Of a stretch of DNA of 64,000 nt, positions 33,274 through 45,438 are shown in pieces; position 1 is the first letter of the stretch; each line of letters begins with the position of its first letter. The notes beneath the pieces are model-generated. The model had not been told where the DNA came from and searched no databases. It saw nothing but the letters and a program-made list of their open reading frames with translations. The DNA is from Ampelocalamus luodianensis (lineage: Eukaryota; Streptophyta; Magnoliopsida; Poales; Poaceae). Made by a program: the position numbers and the translations under genes. The stretch lies in contig CM070633.1 in NCBI GenBank assembly GCA_036346255.1, positions 24,304,001 through 24,368,000 of the forward strand. Direction: 5' to 3'.

Positions 33274-34730
33274 GCGAGGGGAGGAGGAGGTCCAAAGGAC
33301 AAAGGAAAAGGCGCGGCGAAACGGAGCCGTTCAATTTTGATCGGGTGGTCCAAGGAATTAGGAACGCTCATTTACATCGGGTCACCCAAACTCAATCAGA
33401 CGCACCATAATGCTAGGGAACGTTCGGACCATTCGAATGCCTCCTCTCGATCGGGCCATACAAACAAGATTTGATGGTCCTCAAGAGGGGAAGGTGCGCA
33501 CTGGATCGGACCACGTGATAGGATACAGGAGGTCTGGACTCAAGGGAGGTCCAAAAAAAGGAGGAGTTTTAACGGATGAGATCCAAAGGGTAAAGGATCT
33601 AACAGAGGAGATCTACGAAAGGAGATCCAAGGAGGTCCTAACAGTTAGGATGGAACCAAAGGAGGTCCTGACGGTCAAGATCAAATCAAGGGAGGTCTCA
33701 ATCGTTAAGATAAGATCAAAGGATATTTGAAACACAAACCCGAGCTTACAACAGCTCGGGGGTGGTTGTGACCCAAAAGGGAGGTCAAAACCAAGGAGAG
33801 GTCTAGACAAAAAGGAGGTCCAAACACAAGGAAGGTCTAGACCTGGGGAGATCTAAACCAAAGGAAAACACAGAGGAGGTCTAGACCTGAGGAGGTCTGG
33901 ACCGAAGAGGAGGGTTGGCCGAAGGGAAAACGAAACAAGCACATAAAGGAGAGAGAACACCAGAGTTCCATCACTCCAACAAACCCAACAAACTAACAGG
34001 GAATTTAGTTGAAGTTCGAGTTAATCAATTGGAATCCATCCCAAAATCTCAAATTAAGCTTTTAGACTTCGATAAAACCAAATGGTTCGTTTTATTTTGA
34101 AATTTTCAAAAAGCCCCAAAAACCAGGGTGCTATAGGTGTGTGCGGCAGCAAGAAGTGAAACCCTCGCAGCAATGATGAAGATAGAATGTGGCAGCAAGG
34201 GATGAGTTCTTGCTGACCTGCGGCAAGAAGCAATGGACTAGCATGGTAGGGAGTGGTGGCTGCGGCAGCGCCCTTGGTTGGCCACAGCAACGATCTGTGG
34301 AGGCGCAGTAGGGAGTGGTGGGGTGGCCACGACAGCTAGATGGAAGTGGCAGGGATGGGTGGTCTGGCCCGGTATTGATCTGTAGAGGTGCGGTAGGGAT
34401 GGGTGGTATGGCGCGACAGGGGAGCAAGAATACACAAGATGCGAAAAAGACAATGACGAAGCTACGCAAAGGACACACGAGATGCAATTAGACAGCGACG
34501 AACTAGACTCTAACTAAACTAGAGATCAACAACCAGACACGACGATGCAATCAATGATTCAACGAACAAAAACTAAAAGGAAAAATTGCAATGGCTAAAA
34601 GGGTGAAGGGACAACAGAAGAACACGATGAACAAATTATTTTTGTGGGGCTAATTTTCTGGTGTTTTAGGACGATGAACATCAACTAATCCAAAAGGGGA
34701 AGAATTGTGATTACCTAATGGGCAACCGTT
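33274..34730. other. Purine-rich repeat region and leader-like DNA, no gene seen
   Basis: From 33480 to 33910 the motif GGAGGTC recurs irregularly. From about 33990 to 34730 the sequence behaves like the 5' leader of a minus-strand element whose primer-binding site is at 34731-34742. The minus-strand frames at 34131-34487 are Pro/Ser/His-rich and low-complexity, with no recognisable domain. Confidence 0.4.
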
Positions 34731-34742
34731 GCTCTGATACCA
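34731..34742 (-). other. Primer-binding site of a minus-strand LTR element
   Basis: GCTCTGATACCA is the exact reverse complement of TGGTATCAGAGC. The adjacent sequence to the right starts TGTGACTG at 34748, which would be the inner end of its LTR. Confidence 0.7.
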
Positions 34743-34747
34743 CCTAA

Positions 34748-35657
34748 TGTGACTGTGGCATGATCTTCTGAAAAGTAGAGATAAGTTGATTGTGGATAAC
34801 ACAACGTTGATGATCCAAAGGCTCTGACCCAAATAGATTGAACCCCTCGCAATCACTACACCACTGCTCCGATGGTTATCAACCGTGCTGAACATGGTTG
34901 ACCTCGCCAAGAAGGCTATCTCCTGCAAGCGAATCGAGAACACAAGCAAGAGAGTAGAAGATGCTATCTGAAATTATATTGCCTAGGGGTGGCCGGTCAC
35001 CAGATGGGCAAGGTCGTCCACCAGATGGGCCAAATTGTCAGCTAATACATTACATAGCCCGTGGGCCAATAATAGGTGACGCAGCACCATGGTATGTAGT
35101 AGTAGCTCGGCCCAATAGGAGCATATGGAATTGTCGTAGCTGATACTCCCATTGGAGAATATGTGGTTGTTGTAGAGGATGCAGTGCAGCGTGCCGAAGT
35201 TGTGGTTGCATCCTCAGGGTTGATGTCCTCAATATGCCCTTTGACTGCATGGACATAAGCTGCACATTTCTCTTACTAGCGGTGAAATTGGTGTGTTGGT
35301 TCCTCTCTTTATATCGAGAGATGATTTAGTGGTATAATAATATTATATATTTCAACTTGAAATAAACTTACGGCATGCATATTTTGATTTTATCCAACAT
35401 GTAAACAAATAGGAAGGAACTAGATATTCAAATCGGCCAGACATGCCATAGAATTATGAAGAAAATATAGACTTCCAATGCATGGAATATTGAAGAAAAT
35501 ATATTCTTCCAATGCATGGAATATTTCTTAACAAAAATTTGAAAAGAGTTCAACTGCCTCTTTCAATCAACAGAACAAACATAGGATAATATATTTTTGA
35601 TTTTGGGGGAGGTTATCAAATCTAAATGATCTTGGAAGGCTTTTGCAAGGATGAATC
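34748..35657 (-). mobile_element. Probable LTR of a minus-strand element (family unknown)
   Basis: It lies on the LTR side of the minus-strand primer-binding site and extends to the F insertion at most. Its outer end is not defined. Contains a short imperfect repeat (CACCAGATGGGC, about 34998-35030). No long open frame. Confidence 0.45.
35653..35657. repeat. Candidate target-site duplication of F, left
   Basis: GAATC before F compares with GTATC at 45439-45443 after F: four of five bases match. Confidence 0.45.
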
Positions 35658-38600
35658 TGTAATACCCCATTAAATTAAATAGTTGAAGATGAAGTAGAGG
35701 GGGAATGAAAGGAAAAGAATTAAGGGAAGGGAGAGGGCTTAGGGAAGGTATGGGCCGCCGGTCCATAACCCAAAACCCTAGCCGAACTGCCCATACAAGA
35801 GGTAAGGGGGAGGACAAAAGAAGAAAACCCTAGACCTAATTTCCCCTTCCCCCATTTTCCACCCAAGCCACCTCCCCCATCCGCCTGTGGAGCTGCGCGC
35901 CTCCCGCTTTGCTGTGGAGCCGCGCCTCCCCGTCGCTGTGGAGCCGCGCCTCCCCTTCCGCTCGTGGAGCTGCGCCGCCTCCTTCCGTCCTAGGGTCACC
36001 GCCGCCGTCAAGCACGGCCTCGCGCCCGCCGCGCCGCCACACCTAGCCCCGTGCGCCTCGCGCTCGGCGCGGCTTCCACGGTTACGTGTGCGCCGCCGCC
36101 CGTGCGTCGCGCCTCCTCCCCTTAGCCCCTCCCGGCGCCGCCTCCTTCGGTCGGCCCCGTGCCGATTCAAGCCTGCGCTCGACCGCCGCCGGCGCTTGGC
36201 CCCTCTTGCGTGCCCGTGTGCGCCACCTCCGTCGTCGCTCGACTCCTTGCGCCATCGCCTCTTGCCCGCTCAGTCGCCGGGTCGCTCATGACCAGCGCCT
36301 CCCTCTGCTTGCCCTCGTGCGGGCTCCTCGCTTCTCGCCCCTGGCTGTCGGCGCGCCCACAGTCCACCACCTCCATGAGTCGGCGGTTTACGTGCCTACG
36401 CCGCTTTGCGCGAACGGCCTCGTCAGGTGCCCTGATTGCTACTTCCTCGCTGCCTAATCCAGCTCCAGGACTCAGTTGGTTGTGATTCCCATCCAACAAC
36501 TCATCTCTTTACTGATTTTCAGATTGGGTTGGTTCCTTCTACTTGTATTGATTGATGTTTGGTTGATGCTTGTGTATGTTGTAGTGGCTACGGGTGGTGG
36601 TGCTGCCCCCACTTGTCATGGCGGGTCACACCGAGGTGTTTGGTGATCGTGATGAGGTGGTCGATGCGAGTACGCGAGGGGATCCTCTCAAAATGATCCG
36701 GATAGGAGTGATTAGCTTCGAGTGGTTGAGACCGAAATGTTCGATGTATTCCACAAATCCAAGTGCTCGTTGATTCGTTGATCCGCAGGTTGCGCAATGA
36801 GTTCGGGAGTTCTATGCCGACTTTTGTGCCATTGACCCTTACCATTTTGCTTTGATCATGCGGTTCATAGCGGTATATATTTATGCCTTGTGCAATGTCA
36901 ACTTTACTTGCGCTTAGTAATGATTCGTTGCATCCGAAGTTGCGATATGGAATCCATTGTGTACTTTGTAATCCAATTTAGTGACACGGTATTCGATGGT
37001 TTAGGCTTATTATACATTCTTTGATGCATTAGTGTTTTACTCGCTTAGAGTTTATTGTGTTCGTAATTTCTTAGAGATCGAAATGATGTGGAATGACAAT
37101 TTAGTCTAGTGTATTTTGAGGCAAACTTGGCATGGCAATGTGTGACAAGCGACTTGTGTGCCACACCTAGTTAGGCCTTGTTTGTCTTGTTTACTTGCAC
37201 GATTTCCACTTGGATGTAACCAAGATGGGTGTTATCACCTAGAGTTTGATCTTTGCCTGTGGTTTGTTTAGTGCATAGCTACGTTTGGTTGTTCGGAGCA
37301 TTGGTTTGTGTGATGACTTAAGATCGCATGGACCTTGCAGGTTATATGTTGTTTCATTAGCAAGTAACTTGTGTTCTTTGGGTAGTATGCACAAGAATTG
37401 CAATGTGACAACCTCGGACTATTGATTAGCTAGTGGGCTAGATCACCATTGTAGAGTTAGGTGATGAGAATGTGTTAGATGGTATTAAAGTTCACATCCT
37501 ATTATATTTTTATGTCTTGAAATATGATTTGTGGGTAATTTTGTGAAAAACTAGTTGTATCTGGTAGGCATTTGATTCATGGTATGAACTTCATAGATCC
37601 CGGAGATACAGGATCTATTGCAAGGACGTGTGCGTCGTGATTGGCTTGCATCAAGTCGGGTAAGGTGGAGGTGAACCACGGTGCTAGAATGTCCCACCTT
37701 TTGTCTTATGTCTCACGGTTGAGGCAAGTGCAAGTAGTATTAATGAGTTTTATATTTCATACTTGATGAATGCATAGTTGATTGTTGATGATTGTTGCTT
37801 GGAAATGTTGATGAGTATGAATCCCATAGTTTAATGAAGATGTTTTATGATGATGCTTACTACTTGGTAATGTTGGTGGGCCTAAGTGCCATAGTTAACG
37901 ATGATGCTTACTATTGGGAAAGGTTTACATGATACTGCATGCTAATGGTTACATGGTGATGCTTACATGATAATGCTTATATGGCGAGGCTTACATGATA
38001 ATGGTTACATGTTGGTGAGCATTACTTTTCATGATGAGTTGATGTCATGCTTGGCATTCTGCATCATGGCATTGGATCCCTGTGCCTTGAGGGCACAGGC
38101 CTTGATTATATATTGGATCCCCGTCATGCATTAGACGGGCCTGGTCCCCACCCTCGAGGAAAGTCATGTAACTAGTCCGGTGAGGTCGGTGAGAAAGTTA
38201 CATGACTTGGAGTGTGGGCTTTGGATCCCTGTGCCTAGAGGGCACAGGCTTAGAGTATGTATCGACGGATACACTACTTGGCATTACCGGTAATTGCAAA
38301 GAAGTGAAGTATTTTGCATTCATGTCATGTTCATTGCATTTCTGCATAAGAGATGGATTTGTGGTATATTGTTGTACGCATGATGGGATTGTTTGTTCCC
38401 GTTGACTGCTTATGATGCTAACATAAGAGATGGGATTATGGTATATAATGCTATTATTCAAGATGAAATTGTTTACTCCCTTTGACTACATATGATGTTA
38501 TTGTTTGATTTGCTATTGCACTTTGCTGAGTCGTGGACTCACACTTGTTGTGTTGTGCTTGCTAGGTACCTCTCGAGGCGACATGCATGGGAAGGGGTAG

Positions 38601-39102
38601 AGTTGGTGCACGTCACATAATCGCTAACCACAATGAATAATCTAGTCTTTTTATCTACAAATCATATTCTTGATAATTGCTCTAGATTCATATTGTGACC
38701 ATCTTTCGTGGTGGATGTTTTAATTGTGGTCATAGATGATCCATTTATGTTCTTATTCATTCGTTGATTGAGTTCATTTAATTATCGATGATGGATTAGA
38801 ACATTTGGTTGATGGTTTATTGAGACGTTGAAATTATTTAGTTTAGTAGAGTCTCAATAATTTGTAATAGAGTTGATTAGAAGATTATGGATGCCCTGCT
38901 TAGCATATCCTGGATGTCCTTTGATGATTCGTTAAATTGGATGATTTGAGTGTTGTTTGATGCTATATTAAATTGTTTGAACCCCCGGTATAGCCATCTA
39001 TACAAAGGAGGTTCTGCCGGATTTTAGAGAAATGTCTTAGTTTTAATGGTTATAGTGATAGTTTAGTAGCATTTCAGACTCATGTTGGGCTGGGGTGTTA
39101 CA
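35658..39102 (+). mobile_element. LARD-like element F, 5' LTR (3445 bp)
   Basis: It runs from TGTAATACCCC to GGGTGTTACA and is repeated at 42005-45438. The order is a short AT-rich start, a strongly CpG-rich block (35870-36480), intron-like sequence, an exon-like block (36590-36880), and then the putative GC-AG intron 37724-38565 with a hairpin array. Differences from the 3' LTR cluster at CAG/CTG sites, while AT-rich stretches are nearly identical. Confidence 0.94.
37724..38565 (+). other. Putative LTR-embedded GC-AG intron with hairpin array, F 5' LTR
   Basis: 842 bp. Donor CACGGTTGAG|GCAAGT, acceptor GTGCTTGCTAG. Stems inside: CCTGTGCC (38079-38086 with 38092-38099), CCCGTC (38120-38125 with 38134-38139), a 13-bp stem (38161-38173 with 38196-38208), CCTGTGCC again (38228-38235 with 38241-38248), TGTATC (38258-38263 with 38268-38273), the palindrome ATTACCGGTAAT (38283-38294), and TGAGTC-GTG-GACTCA at 38527-38541, which is 24 nt before the AG. 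Confidence 0.5.
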
Positions 39103-39104
39103 GT

Positions 39105-39116
39105 TGGTATCAGAGC
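39105..39116 (+). other. Primer-binding site, element F
   Basis: TGGTATCAGAGC is an exact initiator-Met tRNA complement, two bases after the LTR end. Confidence 0.92.
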
Positions 39117-41053
39117 GGGCTTTAGGTCCGTGGTAGTTGAAATATTAAAATGACACACTGTGCACAGTAAGATGGGAATGGGTCAAGCATTGCATTTACG
39201 TTTTCGTTCTGACGGTTTGAGCATTGTTGTTATGAAATGATTATGAATGCTTATACTATACCTATATGATTATTATATGTTGTAATAGTATATGACGAGA
39301 GATTTAGGTCGTGGTTGTTGTCTTGGGTTGCCAGGATTGCACCACCGTTTGGGGTATGAGAGTATTGGAGCGATTACCTTGAGTCGTCTAGCTCCAGGTG
39401 TTGAATATGAGTTTCTTTGGGAGAATTATTGTCTTCTTTGAGGTTGGAATGGTTATTCTTATTCAGTTGCAGTGGATGGGTTTTCTTGGATTAGTGGTTC
39501 ATTACTGTCGAGAGGAGTTCATCGGTCTTATTGGTTTCTTAAAACAAATCTTTGATCTCTTGATTAACGAGTTGTTTTCCTGATTATAAACGTAGTTGAT
39601 TTATGAGATTGATCTTTTATTTGGAAGTTAAAATGTGATCCAGTTGATTCGTTTGGTATTTGATTAATGAAGACTATCTTTTACAAACTTCATTGAAGAA
39701 AGTTTTGACTATACTCATTTCTTTTGGAGTAGTTGAAGTGTTGGAGTTTAGAACCTTTTCTTTGAAAGTAAAGTGTCAAAACCCTTTGCAAAGTTTTGTG
39801 GTGTTAAGTGAGAAACTGTAAGTTAAGAAGATAATTGTTAATGTTTATGACATCAAGTTGGGTCTTTGGCATGATGCATAATTAACCTTAACTGATGTTC
39901 TCGGTAGCGTAGCCGGTTAATTTATTGCTTCCTTGCAATAATTGCATGACGAGATGTGATCTAGAATATATTTATTCCTAATTAGAATCAACAGGGTTAC
40001 TACGGAGAGTGGATATCGATATGAATCTATCTTGTAAACATCTATTTGATGATTTTACATAAATGCTAGATTTACCTAATTCCTGATATGCTAAAATTGT
40101 TGAAACCTGTATAAAGGACTAGATGGTGGTTGGCGTATCAATTTGTGAAACCTTGTTAAAAAAAAGTAAATAAAAATTATTATGTTAGTAAATCTTAAAT
40201 CATGTTTTGAACTGGTTTCTAAACCTAAGGTGAAAGGTCAAATCTATGTTTATAAATGGTTATGTGATTGCAAAAAAAAAAAAAGAATTAGCATTATATT
40301 TACACACATGATTAATACAATGGTCAATTGTTTATGAGAGCTGAAGTTGGTGTTAAGCACACCAACCTTTGAGTAGATGTAATTCGTAAGTGGTCCTTGA
40401 TAGTGTGCCTTTTGAAATTTGCTATTGCATAGTATGATATTGTTAAAATAAATTTGTTTCAACCTTGTGGCTTGTGTTTCTCTTGGAAAGCTTTAGAATG
40501 GGGTAATAAAGTTTGATGATTCTTGGCACTAATGTGCAGTAGGAGTATTTGAGAATTGGAGTCAAGTTTTATAACTTGTGGTTATTTGAATCGTGCCTAA
40601 ACTTTCTACTCTGTCCGTGCATGAGTTGTCAAGTTTCAATCGCAATATCCTTTGCTTATTGGTTGTTATTTGTTTTTTTAGGGATGTGTGCCCTCATTTG
40701 TGAGCTTAACTTTCATTTTCTAAGATCTTCGTTATCAGGTTATTTCTTTTGGTTTCGTGCTCGCTGTGAGGAGCAATGTTTTCCTGTGTGATGAAACTTG
40801 CCCTTGTTCGCCTCTTTCTTTTGAGAAAGGATCAACAAATTTGTGATGCAAAGTTTTATAAAGTGTAAATTGGCAATTGTTCGGTGGTGGTCAAGTACCG
40901 GTAGTGGTGAGATTTTGGTACCAAGCTATTGTAGTAGTAGGAGATGCATTTTGGATTGAGCATAACTTTGAGGATGGTAATTTAAGAGATTTGAACTCGT
41001 GTAGTATGTGATGAGTTGGAATCCCAAGGTTTGAGAGAAGTCTTACTCCTAAA

Positions 41054-41074
41054 TAATAATAATAATAATAATAA
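41054..41074. repeat. AAT microsatellite
   Basis: About seven AAT units inside the F internal region. Confidence 0.9.
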
Positions 41075-41983
41075 AACGAGAAAAAGGATGTTTCCTCGGG
41101 TAGTGAAGCGTTTCTTGATTCTCGTTTGAGCTTTGTGTTGTTGACTGATGTCTTTCGTAATTTGAGTTGGCGCTGTGTTGGCATGTATGATTCTTTCTAG
41201 TTCAGACAAACAAACAAAAAGTATTTGATTTGGCCATTTGAGTGAATTCTCCTTTGGCTTTTGTGGTGTTCGTTCGCAAATTTCCTAAATAGAAAGTGGA
41301 ATTGCTTTCGTGTTGAGTTCTCAATTTTTGGATTTGACCCTTTTGGTGGAGAGTTGGCACTACGTGGTTGCGATGAGAACTCTTTAATTTTTTCAATTGC
41401 ATTCTCTTTGTAAACCAGTTGTTTAAAAGCGAGTTCTGTTGTGCATTCTTGTTTAAAGGAGGTGCTCCTTGTTAAGATGAAGAAACCAATTGAGAAGTGG
41501 GACAGGAGTTCCATGTGTGTTGTGCATGTTTGTGCTTTAGTACAAAAGGGAAGGTTGGCCCAAGGTACATTGTTTTGTCTTCGGCAGTTGCGAGGTTTAG
41601 AAAGTGGGTGTATCGCTATGACCGTCTCGGGTCCATACGCGAGGGACGTAATGTTTGGTAGGTTCTGGTGCTGAGTGAGAATTTTGGAAGATTTGGGATT
41701 TGAGGTTTCGTTTGAGCCGGTGATCTTTGAGTAAGACCTCACGTTCGAGTCTCGTCCGGTACGTATACTGGAGAGGTCGGGACGAGCATTGGGACGTAAG
41801 ACGTCGGTATCCGTTGTGGTGCCTTGGGCACACCCGTGTTGAGCGTGAAGCGACCTGGGAGTTGGAGTAGTCTCGCATGCGTGAGGATATTCCAGAGTTG
41901 TTCTCGTCGGGTGCATGATGTCAGTTGTTTGATATTAGTTGTGGTGTTCTTTCGAGCAACGACGAGTAGAATTCGAGGGCGAA

Positions 41984-42003
41984 TTCTTTTTAAGGGGGGT
42001 AGA
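41984..42003 (+). other. Polypurine tract, element F
   Basis: TTTTTAAGGGGGGTAGAG lies directly before the 3' LTR TGTAATACCC. Confidence 0.85.
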
Positions 42004-43079
42004 GTGTAATACCCAATTAAATTAAATAGTTGAAGATGAAGTAGAGGGGGAATGAAAGGAAAAGAATTAAGGGAAGGGAGAGGGCTTAGGGAAGGTATGG
42101 GCCGCCGGTCCATAACCCAAAACCCTAGCCGAACTGCCCATACAAGAGGTAAGGGGGAGGACAAAAGAAGAAAACCCTAGACCTAATTTCCCCTTCCCCC
42201 ATTTTCCACCCGAGCCGCCTCCCCCATCCGCCTGTGGAGCTGCGCCGCCTCCCCCGTCTGCCTGTGGAGCTTCGCCGCCTCCCCCTTCCGCTCGTGGAGC
42301 TGCGCCGCCTCCTTCCGTCCTAGGGTCACCGCCGCCGTCAAGCACGGCCTCGCGCCCGGCCGCCGCCGCCTACACCTAGCCCCCGTGCGCCTCGCTCTCG
42401 GCCGCCTGGCTTCCACCGGTTCTGTGTGCCGCCGCCTCCGGCTGCGTCTGCGCCTCCTCCCCTTAGCCCCTCCCGGCGCCGCCTCCTTGGCCGGCCGTGC
42501 GGTTCAAGCTGCGCTCGACCGCCGCCGCGCTGGCCTCTTGCGTGCCGTGGCGCCACCTCCGCGCCGCCGACTCCTTGCGCCATCGCCTCTTGTCGGCTCG
42601 GCCCGGGTCGCTCATGACCAGCGCCTCGCTTGCCCTCGTGCGGGCTCCTCGGCTTCCTCGCCCCTTGCTGTCGGCGCCGCCTGAGTCCACCACCTCCATG
42701 AGTCCGGCGGTTTACGTGCCTCGCGCAACGAACGAACGCCTCGTCGGTGCCACGATTGCTACTTCCCCGCTGCCTAATCCAGCTCCAGGACTCAGTTGGT
42801 TGTGATTCCCATCCAACAACTCATCTCTTTACTGATTTTCAGATTGGGTTGGTTCCTTCTACTTGTATTGATTGATGTTTGGTTGATGCTTGTGTATGTT
42901 GTAGTGGCTACGGGTGGTGGTGCTGCCCCACTGTCATGGCCGTGTCACACTCGAGGTGTTTGGTGATCGTGATGAGGTGGTCGATGCGGAGTACGCGAGG
43001 GGATCCTCGAAAATGATCCGATAGGAGTGATTAGCTTCGAATTGGTTGAGACCGAAATGTTCGATGTATTCCACAAATC

Positions 43080-43195
43080 CAAGTGCTCGTTGATTCTGTT
43101 GATCCAGAGGTTGCGCAGCGAGTTCAGGAGTTCTATGCTGACTTTTGTGCCATTGACCCTTACCATTTTGCTTTGATCATGCCAGTTCATAGCAG
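43080..43195 (+). CDS. Coding-like exon inside the F LTR
   Basis: The frame includes VDPEVAQRVQEFYADFCAID and continues to a donor-like CATAGCAG|GTATAT at about 43196. The sequence just upstream, in a neighbouring frame (FELVETEMFDVFHKSKC, 43038-43088), is also open; one missing base would join them. In phase 2 the sequence after a TCTGGTAG acceptor at about 43898 reads HADSWYELHRSQEIQDLLQG and stops at the TAA 43998-44000. The 5' LTR copy is more broken. I do not recognise the protein. Confidence 0.4.
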
Positions 43196-44060
43196 GTATA
43201 TATTTATGCCTTGTGCAATGTCAACTTTACTTCGCGCTTAGTAATGATTCGTTGCATCTGAAGTTGCGATATGGAATCCGCTGTGTACTTTGTAATCCAA
43301 TTTAGTGACCTGGTATTCGATGGTTTAGGCTTATTACTTCTGTTGCTGATGCATTAGTGTTTTACTCGCTTAGAGTTTATTGTGTTCGTAATTTCTTAGA
43401 GATCAGAAATGATGTGGAATGACAATTTAGTCTAGTGTATTTTGAGGCAAACTTGGCATGGCAATGTGTGACAACTGACTTGTGTGCCACACCTAGTTAG
43501 GCCTTGTTTGTCTTGTTTACTTGCACAGTTTCCACTTGGATGTAACCAAGATGGGTGTTATCACCTAGAGTTTCAGTGCTGCTTCAGGGTTTGTTTAGTG
43601 CATAGCTACGTTTGGTTGTTCTGGAGCATTGGTTTGTGTGACAGCTTAAGATCGCATGGACCTTGCAGGTTATATGTTGTTTCATTAGCAAGTAACTTGT
43701 GTTGCTGGGTAGTATGCACAAGAATTGCAATGTGACAACCTCGGACTATTGATTAGCTAGTGGGCTAGATCACCATTGTAGAGTTAGGCTGATGAGAATG
43801 TGTTAGATGGTATTAAAGTTCACATCCTATTATATTTTTATGTACTGAAATATGATTTGTGGGTAATTTTTGTGAAAAAACTAGTTGTATCTGGTAGGCA
43901 TGCTGATTCATGGTATGAACTTCATAGATCCCAGGAGATACAGGATCTATTGCAAGGACGTGTGCAGCGTCAGCAGTTGGCTTGCATCAAGTCGGGGTAA
44001 GGTGGAGGTGAACCCTGGTGCTAGAATGTCCCACCTTTTGTCTTATGTCTCACGGTTGAG

Positions 44061-44898
44061 GCAAGTGCAAGTAGTATTAATGAGTTTTATATTTCATACT
44101 TGATGAATGCATAGTTGATTGTTGATGATTGTTGCTTGGAAATGTTGATGAGTATGAATCCCATAGTTTAATGAAGATGTTTTATGATGATGCTTACTAC
44201 TTGGTAATGTTGGTGGGCCTAAGTGCCATAGTTAACGATGATGCTTACTATTGGGAAAGGTTTACATGATACTGCATGCTAATGGTTACATGGTGATGCT
44301 TACATGATAATGCTTATATGGCGAGGCTTACATGATAATGGTTACATGTTGGTGAGCATTACTTTTCATGATGAGTTGATGTCATGCTTGGCATTCTGCA
44401 TCATGGCATTGGATCCGTGCCTTGAGGGCACAGGCCTTGATTATATATTGGATCCCGTCATGCATTAGACGGGCCGGTCCCCACCCTCGAGGAAAGTCAT
44501 GTAACTAGTCCGGTGAGGTCGGTGAGAAAGTTACATGACTTGGAGTGTGGGCTTTGGATCCCTGTGCCTAGAGGGCACAGGCTTAGAGTATGTATCGACG
44601 GATACACTACTCGGCATTACCGGTAATTGCAAAGAAGTGAAGTATTTTGCATTCATGTCATGTTCATTGCATTTCTGCATAAGAGATGGATTTGTGGTAT
44701 ATTGTTGTACGCATGATGGGATTGTTTGTTCCCGTTGACTACTTATGATGCTAACATAGGAGATGGGATTATGGTATATAATGCTATTATTCAAGATGAA
44801 ATTGTTTACTCCCTTTGACTACATATGATGTTATTGTTTGATTTGCTATTGCACTTTGCTGAGTCGTGGACTCACACTTGTTGTGTTGTGCTTGCTAG
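44061..44898 (+). other. Putative LTR-embedded GC-AG intron with hairpin array, F 3' LTR
   Basis: 838 bp, same donor and acceptor as the 5' copy. The hairpin TGAGTC (44860-44865) with GACTCA (44869-44874) lies 24 nt before the AG. Confidence 0.5.
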
Positions 44899-44936
44899 GT
44901 ACCTCTCGAGGCAGCGACATGCATGGGAAGGGATAG
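44899..44936 (+). CDS. Putative short terminal exon (F 3' LTR)
   Basis: In phase 1 after the acceptor it reads GTSRGSDMHGKG and stops at TAG 44934-44936. The family-I copy on the minus strand reads GTNGRNDTHGRE and stops, so frame and stop position are kept while the sequence diverged. Confidence 0.4.
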
Positions 44937-45438
44937 AGTTGGTGCACGTCACATAATCGCTAACCACAATGAATAATCTAGTCTTTTTATCTACAAATCA
45001 TATTCTTGATAATTGCTCTAGATTCATATTGTGACCATCTTTCGTGGTGGATGTTTTAATTGTGGTCATAGATGATCCATTTATGTTCTTATTCATTCGT
45101 TGATTGAGTTCATTTAATTATCGATGATGGATTAGAACATTTGGTTGATGGTTTATTGAGACGTTGAAATTATTTAGTTTACTAGAGTCTCAATAATTTG
45201 TAATAGAGTTGATTAGAAGATTATGGATGCCCTGCTTAGCATATCCTGGATGTCCTTTGATGATTCGTTAAATTGGATGATTTGAGTGTTGTTTGATGCT
45301 ATATTAAATTGTTTGAACCCCCGGTATAGCCATCTATACAAAGGAGGTTCTGCCGGATTTTAGAGAAATGTCTTAGTTTTAATGGTTATAGTGATAGTTT
45401 AGTAGCATTTCAGACTCATGTTGGGCTGGGGTGTTACA

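Larger units (their letters stand above)
39103..42004 (+). mobile_element. F internal region without retroviral genes
   Basis: 2902 bp between the LTRs. It begins with the primer-binding site and ends with the polypurine tract. No gag, protease, RT, RNase H or integrase motif is visible on either strand; the longest frames (for example 41197-41916 minus) show no domain and are AT-rich. This fits a LARD that depends on proteins of another element. Confidence 0.8.
42005..45438 (+). mobile_element. LARD-like element F, 3' LTR (3434 bp)
   Basis: Direct repeat of 35658-39102 in the same orientation. It preserves CAG/CTG at most sites where the 5' LTR shows CG, TG or gaps, although at a few sites (44413, 44472) the reverse is seen. 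It carries the clearest copy of the exon-like blocks and of the intron 44061-44898. Confidence 0.94.

Noticed and set aside
33076..33371. Three overlapping minus-strand frames of 63-94 residues with repeated LFAKTT-like motifs
   Set aside because: They are the 59-bp tandem repeat read in three frames; the unit length is not a multiple of three.
34131..34487. 118-residue minus-strand frame with a hydrophobic start
   Set aside because: Low-complexity Pro/Ser/His composition in the leader of a retroelement; no domain and no supporting context.
35778..36485. Long Arg/Ala/Pro-rich open frames on both strands of the F LTR (and 42067-42805)
   Set aside because: They come from a CpG-rich block with few stops in any frame. 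The frames are not kept between the two LTR copies.
41197..41916. 239-residue minus-strand frame inside element F
   Set aside because: It runs against the element, crosses the expected 3' leader, and shows no domain or codon pattern.
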